From Erodium maritimum (lineage: Eukaryota > Streptophyta > Magnoliopsida > Geraniales > Geraniaceae): a stretch of 64,000 nt of DNA. Within the stretch, counting starts at the first letter, position 1; every line of letters begins with the position of its first letter. Made by a program: the position numbers and the translations under genes. The DNA is taken from the NCBI GenBank assembly GCA_963921825.1, contig OY997589.1, positions 15,831,735-15,895,734 of the forward strand, read 5' to 3'. The notes beneath the pieces were generated by a model. The model was not told where the DNA came from and made no database searches. It was given only the letters and a program-made list of their open reading frames with translations. Below are positions 55,375 to 64,000 of the stretch, piece by piece.

Positions 55375-58300
55375 TGTAAGAACCGCACCCGGTCGATCCG
55401 GTGAATTTTGGGGAAAGTTGACTTTCCGCCGGAAAAGTCAACTGATGACTTCGAGAGTCATTCGGGACCTTTCCGGAACCCAAAAAGCTTAGTCGTCATT
55501 ACGGTTAGCTTAGTTGGGTCGTTTCCTTTCAAATGACTACTTTTGCGAAAAAGTCAAACCCGGGTCAAACTAGGTTGAATTAGGAGTATTAACGAATTAA
55601 TTTAATATGAGCTGAGATATTTTGGGTAGAAGTGGATCCCACATGGACACATGTCCATGATAGCTTGGAGGGGAAGAAAAATGTGAGAAAAGACATTGGT
55701 CCCCACTTGTGGACAAAAGAGAGAGAGAGGTTAAAGGACGAAAGTGACATTTCCACCTTTAAGATAAGATCACATGGGACAACTTTTCAGCCATTTTCCT
55801 CATTGTGGCCGAACCTAGCTTGCTAGAGAGAGAAGGGGAAAACTTCATTGAAGCTCCATTGCTTGAAGAAGAAGAAAGGGAGGGAAAGGGAGCTTCTTTG
55901 GGTGATTTCCAACACTAATCTTCTCCAAAATACTCTCATTCTCATCCCCTCTTCATTCTTAAGGTGAGTACACTTTGAAAACCAATTTTTATGAAGTTTG
56001 GGTTTATGAGTTTTGTAGAAAAGGCATGAAATAGGCTTGGATCTTTGGGATTTAAGGTTCTTAATGTTTTATTAGATAAGTTATGGAGAAAGTGGAGATT
56101 GATGATGAAATTTCTTTGGGTTTTTTTTTTGTGGTTTTGATGAAACCCACCATGGGACTTGGAACTTTGGAGTGATTGTGGTTGATTGTGAAGTTTTGGA
56201 GCTTTACAATGGAGTTGTGGACTCCGGCCGGTCGTCGGAATCCGGCCACCGGGGAGAGGAATGACCGGCCATGGTCGACCCCACTTGGAACCGTGACCGG
56301 CCATGGTCGACCACACTTGGAACCGTGATCGGCAGGTCCGGTCCGGCCACCCACGGCCATGTGTGGTCGTGGGGCCCACATGGACGGGGTTTGGTTGTGT
56401 CATGCTTGGAAGATCTTGGATGAACCCTAGGACGATAATTTCACACCCGGAACGAATTATGGAAGTGATTCATGAAATTTCGGGAAAAGCGATTAGAAAC
56501 TTTAATTGCGAATTTAGGACACTCGGAACTCGGAATTTGATTCCGTCAAGTGCGTTGGAACAAGTAAATTTAATTAGGAAAGATAGAAACAAAAAGGGAA
56601 ATTTTCGGAGTCCCGAGGGACGTTTTCCCGATCCCGGGCAAAATGGGCCTTCTGGACCCATTTTGACAAGTTGAGCAATTGGGGGTTAGTTTGTGATGTT
56701 TTTCTCCTTCAACCGTCCTTGAATTACCATTAATTCTCATATTACTTGTGATCTTAGACGTTGTTTCCGAGCACGGCGAAGGAGGTTACTAGGCGGCTCG
56801 CGTTGACTAAGCGTTTGGATAGCGATTGAGGTAGGGAAAAGTAGCGAATACCGGTTTAATTGCGGAAAGTTACTAGTATGCATATAGGTTACAAACAAAT
56901 GATATGATTAGTAGAATTGCATGTAGGATGGGAGGAACGAGTGTAGACGTGTAAAATGAGGGATAACTTGCGGGTCATGTCGTGCCCGTAGGTTTGGGAA
57001 TTGCTGTGCTGTAGTATCACACGTGGGTCCCTGCTTGGGACCGTAGAATTGCGTGTTGGCTGTGTTGTTGTGATTGATGACTTGTAATGCCTGATATGTG
57101 GTATATCCGTTATTGAATTGAGGATCATGACATGATATGCCTGGTATGATATGTGTGGTCTGATGTGAATTACTGCCTTGTGATATGATCGGGTGATTGA
57201 TAGACCGATGTAATGTGTTTTGGTAAGTGTGCTTGGTAATGATATACCGTGTGTTCCGGTATGATACCTATACCGACGGAGGATTCCGGTATAGGGTATC
57301 TAGACCGATGATGTGTTCCGGTACGATATCTATACCGACGGAGGATTCCGATATAGGATATTTAGACCGATGGTGCGTTCAGTATGAGATGTTTGATGAT
57401 GTTATTCCAGTCCGATATCGTGGTGGAAGTTGTGCCAGTTCCATCACGATATGTTCCTAGGCGATGTGTTCTGGTCCGATATCTATATCGATGGTGGTTC
57501 CGATATAGATATCTAGACCGAGGCTTCCGGTATGATATCTATGCCGTGGATGATTCCGGTATAGGATATCTAGGCCGAAGATTTGGTTCCGGTGCGATAT
57601 CTGTGCTGCATGTGTGATTACGGTAAATGGGATCTAGAGCCGAGGAGGGTATTTCAGAGAAATGTTTATACCGTACCCCGGGATGGTATGTGTGATGTGA
57701 GTTGTACCCCGATGTTGTATGTTCCGGGAAGATATACCCGACCGACGGAGGATTCCGGTCCGCTATAATATGAGTTACCCCGAGGAGCCGTGTTTCGGGT
57801 AGATGTCCAGGCCGATGTGAGTTCAGAGGGCATGATAAGTCGGGTTGTTGATGAGCCGGCGCATTGCTCTAGAATACCATAGGTGGTAGTGATTGTTTAT
57901 GATATTACTCTGTGTGTTGATATGTTTGACTGCTGTGACTGCGTATGCATGCTATTTGATCTTCCGTGATTTGAAATACAGATTTACCTGATTTTAGTGT
58001 ATTGTCGTGCGAGTTCGTACATGTGGTCGGTTGTGAGATAATCGTGGTTGTTGTCCAATGAGACTTGATTGGGTGATAGTGGTTAAAGACATAGTTGGGA
58101 AAAGTGGTATGAGTTCGGTTCAGTGTCGAAGTTGATTTACGGGTTGCACCCAAGTGAAGGTCAAGCGTTATCTAGGGTTACGTGTTTAATTGATTCATAG
58201 TTACTGTGCTTATTAGTATGTCCTAATTGGACGGTTACTCGTGGTGGTGAGCGGATAGCTCATCGCCTTAACTACTTTTTCCTACTGAGCGAAAGTTCAC

Positions 58301-58583
58301 CCCCCCCCCTTCATTACTGTTTTACAGGTTTCGATCGTGAGTTGTTTAGAGGACGTCGCAGGGTTGGGGAGTCTGATGAGAGTCCTTAGTGTTGGGATTT
58401 CACAGAGACGTACTTCCTTTGTATTAAACTCTTTACTATTTAGTTTTCGAGTTTTGACTCGCGTTTCCGGAATTGTTGGTCTTGGAATTATATTTGGAGA
58501 CTTATTTCGTTAAAGTTTGTTTTATTTATTGTTATTATAGTTCACGTCTCGAGTCCGATCAAAACCGGATTTGGGGCGTGACA
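55375..58583 (+). mobile_element. Solo LTR, 3209 bp, same family as 15135-20827
   Basis: It begins TGTAAGAACCGCACCCGG and ends GATTTGGGGCGTGACA. The bases just outside are GTGAT and ACGAT, a decayed 5-bp duplication. It shares terminal words with the other two long LTRs, including CCTACTGAGCG near 58281. A tandem array lies at 57240-57830. No internal region. An old fossil inside a PIF remnant. Confidence 0.8.
57240..57830 (+). repeat. Degenerate tandem repeat in the LTR, units of about 55-60 bp
   Basis: Repeats of TTCCGGTAYGATATCTATACCGA and GGTATAGGATATCTAGACCGA. The most regular units lie at 57255-57370, later ones are diverged. Confidence 0.8.
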
Positions 58584-59110
58584 ACGATGGTGGAAGTTTG
58601 CAGGAGAGAAACCTTGTTAGAGGCATGAGTTCTAGAACAAGTTCAACTCCACCACTAGGGAGTTCATTGGGATTGACGGACGTCGTACGCCCAGAGCATC
58701 TGGCCTTAGCACCGAAATGTCTAAGATTGGCATTCTGGCAGCTATCGCAGAAGAGGTCGGGTGGGGGTTTTCTGGACCTGTACGCGATCACCGACCTGAG
58801 GGACAAAAGGCGGAAAAGGCGAGGAGGGACAGGGAGAAAGGGAATGGGAAAGTACCCAAATTTTCCCAAAAGTTTGTTCAGCGTTGAGAAGCATCGTTGA
58901 TAGTCTCTCATTGTGTGAGAGTCTTTCATGCGCGAGTTCTATTTACTCCAAGATCTCGATACCTCCAATATGAATCTTGAGGACTTGGCGACCCATAACG
59001 TATTTCTAAACGACATGACGAAGAGGATGAATGAGTTGATGTAATGTGTTGTTCGCTTGATTATGTAATCCATTTGATGATACATTTTCAAGATGTTCCC
59101 GAATTTTAAT

Positions 59111-59899
59111 TTAATAAAGTTTATTTCCATATTTCAGAATGTTTATTTCTTTTTTCTTATCCATTAATTTAAAAGTTGAAAACTGAAACACGGTCTATAA
59201 TTTGTTTCTTATCTGAAGCTGAACACAAATCGAATACATATTATTGAATGTCATTTTGATAATTATCATAGTTTTGGATCGACAATAGATCGAATCAGTC
59301 TATCTTTACTATGCCAATCACAATAGATTAGACCCTCAATTAAGAAATATTAGTTCAGTTAAACCAACCATTTTCAGTGTGTTCCTACTAATATTGTTAG
59401 TCAACTTGATACTGTTTATACGAGTAGATGGATCAACCAATATAGTCCACAAACTAAATGCGCACCCAAGTGTTATGTTTCATTCCGTTCTCTCTTATAA
59501 AAATTGTCTTTTCTTTCACAAAAGAAAGACTCATGGCTAAAATACCAAGATACGGCCAACGAAAAACGAAAACCAGAATCAGAACCAGTTCCCTGTTCCA
59601 AGTCCATAAGCTGCTGTACACAGGTCTGGAATCGGATCGGATCGGAACTCAGCTGTGAAAGACTGTTGAGTATATACATTAATACCACTCTTTCCGGACC
59701 CACCCTCAGTCATTACATCTCTATCACCGCTGCTGCCTCTTCTGAGGGTCCCGATCGAGACATGGACCTACCTTTTCAACTTTAACGTCTCACTCCATTT
59801 CAATCTGTATGTACACAACTGAACAACATGCACGCCAAACCAAAGATATGCATTATGATTGCTAAAATGAAGTCCGCCTTTTTATTTCATGAATTCGAC
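59111..59899. other. Gene-free stretch
   Basis: AT-rich; the short open frames around 59460-59780 overlap on both strands and show no domain. Confidence 0.5.
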
Positions 59900-60128
59900 T
59901 TAGAGCATCTCCGATGATTGTTGGAGGATCGTTGTACCGTCACAGGTATTGTAACGGTTAGCTATAACGATTAATCGGCATAGGCTTCGTTGTCTGTTGT
60001 GTCGACGCGATACGTCGCTTCAGATGTCTTCAATGACATTACTAGCAGGCACAGACCCAACGTCTAATCGGCGTACCAACCATACGCCGACACGTGACAA
60101 CGTATAATTAAAAAAAAAAAACTTTTTT

Positions 60129-60138
60129 CTATAAATAC
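60129..60138 (+). promoter_or_regulatory. TATA box of the PIF ORF1 at 60218
   Basis: TTCTATAAATACTTTG, about 85 bp upstream of the ATG, with a CT-rich leader between. Confidence 0.65.
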
Positions 60139-60217
60139 TTTGACCCTACCCAAAAAACACACCTCTTTCTCTTCTACACACACTCTTTTCTCTTTATTCT
60201 TTGTACATCGTGTCACA

Positions 60218-60540
60218 ATGACTGACCCAACGAACCTTGATTTCATCTTGGACTCCTTGAATGTTGAGGACTCGACGCACACGGGAGAAAGCTCAATTGT
60301 CATATCGAATCCTACACCTCCCTCCTCCAACCGATCCAATCCATGCCATCACAATTCAAAGAGCAACCAATGAGAAAACCTAGAAAAGGAGCAATCGATG
60401 AGGAAATCTATGTTGCGAGCAGGACCGATTACGAGGAAAAAAGCAAAGTATGGACTAAACGTGTTGCGTGGAAGATGCTCAAGGATTAGCCGAAGTGGTG
60501 TATGCACATTGACGCGATTAAAAATTAGTTGAATGATCGT
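60218..60540 (+). pseudogene. PIF ORF1, internally shortened
   Basis: The open frame 60218-60373 reads MTDPTNLDF, DSTHTGESS and PTPPSSNRS. Another frame overlaps from about 60350 and continues with DEEIYVASRTDYEEK and WTKRVAWKMLKD, stop, PKWC. The last words resemble the W-x-(I/L)-L-x-D-x-PKW end of the PIF ORF1 domain. The region between (SANT/trihelix part) is absent. Non-functional. Confidence 0.5.
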
Positions 60541-60560
60541 CGGGTTTGTGACAATGTCGT

Positions 60561-61718
60561 ATGTTTAATTATTGTTCGTAGCTTAATTAGCGTATGCATT
60601 TTAAACTTGGTATGAATAAAATAACTAGTTTTATTTTGGGTGCTTTTGAAAATATGAAAAGTACAAACAATGGCTCCAAACAACTAATAGTTGTTTACTA
60701 TTTGAGAGATAATTGTAGGAAGTAGTTGTTTGGAGAGAGAAATTCAAAATAGTCATCGAAGACTTTCTTCTTCACTTTAAAACGTTGAACGTTATGAGCC
60801 TTGAGTACAGCTTGTTTTTACCTGTCTAATCCTGAAAATGTGGCATTGCTATCAACGTGATCCTAACAACAAACAGACCAACAAATTGGTTGTCCCTCGG
60901 AACCGTCATTGTCAACAACTGAGTAAACCCTAAAACCAATAAGAGGATCCTGAATATCAATAAGAGTAAAAAGAACGGGTTGATCTCCTAGTAATTAAGA
61001 ATTTATATGAAAACTTTGTACCATTATCAAATTTCCATTTAAAATAAACACATCTTTGATTTATTGTGACTTTCGGTCCCAACTAAATAAGAAACTCTTT
61101 AGGGTTTTCTCCACAGGTGTGTGCTGTGTAGCACCGGATAGGTGAGTCCCAAGTTATCCCTTTCAATATAAACCTCCATGTTTATTTATTTTCATTGAGG
61201 GTAGAAATGAATAACCTTTCACTTTCTCCAACGAAATGTTCTGCTATTTAAAACATTAAAACAAATGATGGAATGGAATGTAGAACCATTGAAGAAAACC
61301 AATTTGGAAAGATTTATTATATTTTATTTTGTATGATCACAGATCTTCAGTGGAAACGGCAAATATTTTGAGATCCATCCATGTGTGTGGTCATCATGAT
61401 TATGCTTGATTGCTGTCACCCCCTCACTAATGGTCTAGCTTAAAAAGGGTGTTTAGGGGCATTGACTTGTCATCTTTTCTGCCTAATTCATATGAGGGAA
61501 CTATTATGCCCTCATAATTATTGTGATGCGACTGCCAAAACATAATACGCATTGGATCAAAGGAAGTGTCAAATGTCTTGTAACTATACTCATCCTATTT
61601 TGTGATGGGTGATGAGGTCATTGGATTAGGCTGTCTTTGGGTGTGTTTGGGACTGCTCACCATTACAAGTTTTATGCTTCATCAAATCAATCCTCTGAAT
61701 TCACTTTGATAACCACTA
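60561..61718. other. Gene-free stretch
   Basis: AT-rich sequence; no gene or element end recognised. Confidence 0.5.
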
Positions 61719-64000
61719 TTTTTTTTTGAGGAGAAATGATGCTATTATTAATTGAATATAAAATAAATTGATGGTTACATTTCTGTACTCATCGATAACT
61801 CATAAACCAAGTAATTATAATGCAATAACATAAAATTAAACGTTGTTCCGGACATAGGGCGGTCGAAGGAGAAATATGTGGTAGCGTTTGAGGACACCAA
61901 TACAGCATGCTCCAGCTCAATGGGACTGGTCGAGCCAACCAAGTGAAAGAGGAATAATGGTGGACTGGCATCTCCCCCGGTAAGTCAGCGTGCGTCGTCC
62001 TCCCTTGAGCGATACTTGTAGGGCTTCTGAACGCGGGATTGCTGACCCCAGACTGGTAGGGGAGAATCTTGTCGGCTGGTGATGGAACCAACACCATCTA
62101 TCAGCCAGGAAGGTGGTACAACCGACCAACCCCTCCCTGGACCTCCACAGACTCATTCCTGGAGGCGGGGGTGCTTGTGGCCCCCGCCGCCGCTACATGT
62201 GACGCTCCATCTGACGCTATCGATCACTCCGATTCTTCCGGCTCTTCTTCCCGCTCCAAGCGTTTCTTCCCAGACAGAGACGGAACGGCCTCCTTTGCTA
62301 GCCACTCAGATGGTATGTCCTCGGTCCCGGTCTCATAGGACTTGGCTCTCCCCTTCCCCTGCTCCTACCGGGGAGGTGGCGTACTTGGACCCCAATTACC
62401 TCCCTTGCTCCCCCCATCCAGGTAAGCCCAGTTGGTCCCTGTAGTCTCCTTCCCATGCTTTGCTTTCTCAAGAGCAGACCTCGGATCCGCCGAAGCTCGT
62501 AAAGAGTGTCCCCTGACTCCTCCAACTATAGGGCATCCCGGAAACAAGTGTCCCGCACAGCTACATCCAAAACAGTGGTCTAGAAGATGTTCATATGATA
62601 CCTGAAGGAGCGTGCGTACCTGAGATTCCGATATTCGGAACCAAATTTAGCTTTGGAGGGGGACCCGAATGTCAGCTCGAATCCGATTTTTCATGCAATC
62701 CCCCAGCATAATCCTGAGCTATCCACATCGACCGCCTGACAGATCCCTAGAGCATTCCCCACTCGGAAAACCACCTCCTTGTTCCATGCCCCCACCGGGA
62801 GTTTAGATACTCTAGCCCATACCGAGAAGTGATGAAATCTTAGCTCTCCTGCGTGCATGTGGGCCCTGAGGTCTGTGAACAGCACAATTGAGTTCCAGAA
62901 TGCCCATGGCTCTCCTGCTAAGACTCTCACCCTTTCCCTAGCTGACCTGAAAAAGAACGCTACTAAGCCCTCCTCTAGAGGCTTCGCTTCTACTTTCATA
63001 CCCCACAGGTCCTCCATTCGGGCCACTAACGACTTCCAAAAAAATTTCTTCGATGTTAGTACCTTCGCTGCCATCGCAAACTGGTATTGAGCCCCACTAT
63101 TGACAATATCCCCCGTAGGTACCACCACCTCCTTGATGCATAATGACGACATTTCTGAATCCTAGGTCCCCCACTCGAGTACCGGATCCTCGATATCCCC
63201 TTGCACCCGGGTCAGTCGATCCCCCAGATTCATCTTGCCAACCCGACACCCGACCCGGCTCCGCTAGATCAACCCTCGGATGGGTTCGCCCCGACCCGCC
63301 CCGCTCAATCGGGCTACCAGACCCGTCCCGGCCCTGCAACCCTGTCTGGGCTCGCTCAACCCCCGCCCTATATCGGGCCGCCCAGGTGGCCACATCTCTC
63401 GGCCCAACCCGAGTCCATCCCGGATGTCCCATTTGCCCTCTTACAGTCCGACCAGTCCCCGCCCGAGGTACCCATCCCACTTCTCCTCTCCCGGTCCGTC
63501 TGGCGTCTGCAAGCAACCCATTGTCCCGACCCAGCTCCACACGCCCCCGGGCCACCCCAGACTCGGGAACCCTAGGTTCCTCCCGCGCGACCCCCTTCCC
63601 CTTACTTCGCCTCCACGCCTGCGCCGCCGGCGACTCCTCCGGCGTCACCACCGTGTCCAGCGACACCACTATGGGATCCGACCCATCTTTTCCCATAGCG
63701 ATCGCTACGTCTTCCCCCCTGCGCCTGCAGAGCCGATGTCCACGCGAAACCATCCACCTCTGATGGCCTCCCCGAACCCCCTACGCGTCTCGGGCGCGGT
63801 CCCCTCGGCGTGCACCGCACCCGATTTGCCGCTGAATGGTACCAACCTCCGCCTCCACGATTCTCCTCCCCCGTTCTCTGAGCCGAGAACCTCATCGGGG
63901 AGGAGCCTCCTTCACGCGACGACAGCGGATCAGGCTCCGTGAATGATGCCCCGTCCACTCCCGTTCCATCCACCGCCGTCTCCTGGAGATCCGAACCCAC
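61719..64000 (-). mobile_element. ORF1-only LINE, second copy (runs out of the window)
   Basis: The T-run 61719-61727 is the A-tail. Inside it lies a 3' region shared with 48450-48932, then an acidic coding remnant, a zinc knuckle, DUF4283 and a Gly/Arg-rich N-terminal region up to the window edge. ORF1 connects to the tail without ORF2, exactly as in the copy at 40001-48932. Confidence 0.78.
62350..64000 (-). pseudogene. LINE ORF1: N-terminus, DUF4283, zinc knuckle
   Basis: 64000-63602 and 63753-63097 hold the Arg/Gly/Glu-rich N-terminal region in two frames (EPDPLSSREGGSSP, then WTRVGPRDVATWAARY). 63152-62691 is DUF4283: CIKEVVVPTGDIV, QFAMAAKVLTSKKFFWKSL, GMKVEAKPLEEGLVAFFF, GEPWAFWNSIVLFTDLRAHM, FHHFSVWARVSKLPVGAW. 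A stop follows and, at 62574-62532, an intact CCHC knuckle CFGCSCAGHLFPGC. The protein resembles 47242-48300 throughout. It is better preserved than that copy but still broken by frame changes. Confidence 0.8.

Larger units (their letters stand above)
54737..59042 (+). pseudogene. PIF/Harbinger ORF1 remnant with internal duplication
   Basis: Two successive copies of the same domain are seen, offset by about 382 bp. Copy 1 (54737-55090) reads RTTENCKQ, KVKMFQGS, MPNAEKEFIENYEQVFVW and KKPCWRHEFENEFN. Copy 2 starts at 55119 with RTKKNCKQ, KVKMFQGC and VEKEYIKKYENAFVW, is cut by the LTR, and goes on after 58584 with RWWKFAGEKPC, ATREFIG-like words and a coiled C-terminus (DLDTSNMNLEDLATHNVFLND, MTKRMNELM). 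The pattern is that of the DNA-binding ORF1 of PIF elements. There are numerous stops. Confidence 0.65.
53809..59110 (+). mobile_element. PIF/Harbinger ORF1-type remnant, split by a solo LTR
   Basis: TTA (53806-53808) and GAGCATCTACAACGACGG mark a left end like those at 18466 and 59903. A TE-like leader and an ORF1 remnant follow at 54737-55374 and 58584-59042, on both sides of the solo LTR 55375-58583. The right end was not found. No transposase. Confidence 0.65.
59903..60560 (+). mobile_element. PIF/Harbinger element, 5' part with shortened ORF1
   Basis: TTA (59900-59902) and GAGCATCTCCGATG mark the left end. The TATA box at 60129-60138 precedes the ATG at 60218 (MTDPTNLDFILDSLN). The conserved N-terminal leader is followed after only about 60 codons by C-terminal-domain words, so the centre of ORF1 is missing. 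The right end is not identified. Confidence 0.6.

Noticed and set aside
59458-59785. Overlapping 66-93 codon frames on both strands
   Set aside because: Short, overlapping in opposite directions, with no domain or composition bias supporting coding.
63143-63942. Long plus-strand open frames (206 and 220 codons) rich in Pro and Ser
   Set aside because: They lie opposite the GC-rich, Arg/Gly-rich N-terminus of LINE ORF1; the minus strand matches the copy at 40075-47450, so the plus frames are shadows.

Overview
The window looks like nuclear DNA of a flowering plant, probably a eudicot. It is built almost entirely of transposable elements in various stages of decay, nested in one another. I could not support a single host gene, tRNA, rRNA or CRISPR array. 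Evidence for a plant: L1-type LINEs with DUF4283/zinc-knuckle or RRM ORF1 and a C-terminal zf-RVT plus RNase H; Ac-like hAT and PIF/Harbinger elements with plant-type proteins; an Athila-like LTR element with a tRNA-Asp primer site; LTR elements with the TGGTATCAGAGC (tRNA-iMet) primer site.

Layout. 1-1258: 3' end of a LINE. 1489-3215: LINE ORF1 copy (-). 3.2-5.3 kb: 307-bp tandem duplication, an LTR-end fragment and a fold-back MITE. 5.4-9.5 kb: two related retroposons without a clear protein, the first with a perfect 12-bp target duplication. 9.5-11.3 kb: CACTA-like repeats split by an RRM-LINE remnant. 11.4-20.9 kb: a LINE ORF2 copy interrupted by a solo LTR (TSD ACACC), itself interrupted by a PIF/Harbinger element (TSD TTA). 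21.5-22.7 kb: another LINE-like remnant. 22.8-29.3 kb: a complete-ended hAT element (8-bp TSD) with a long open transposase, carrying an RRM-ORF1-only LINE insertion (17-bp TSD). 29.5-34.8 kb: second PIF copy split by a minus-strand LTR element. 34.8-35.3 kb: fold-back/tandem repeat patch. 36.5-38.5 kb: LINE ORF1 copy. 40.0-48.9 kb: ORF1-only LINE split by an Athila-like element, which holds a solo LTR (TSD AGTAT). 49.3-53.0 kb: a 211-bp retroposon and a short gag-only LTR element. 53.8-59.1 kb: PIF ORF1 remnant split by a solo LTR. 59.9-60.6 kb: another PIF 5' part. 61.7-64.0 kb: second ORF1-only LINE of the 40-49 kb family.

The theme running through the window is elements that keep a nucleic-acid-binding or packaging protein but no catalytic protein: LINE copies with ORF1 and a poly(A) tail but no ORF2, PIF copies with the Myb-like ORF1 but no DDE transposase, and a gag-only LTR element. 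All would need enzymes from elsewhere. The one long open transposase (hAT) shows Asn where the family's second catalytic Asp is expected. Coordinates of insertion boundaries with matching target duplications are reliable; family names below superfamily level and old element borders are less so.
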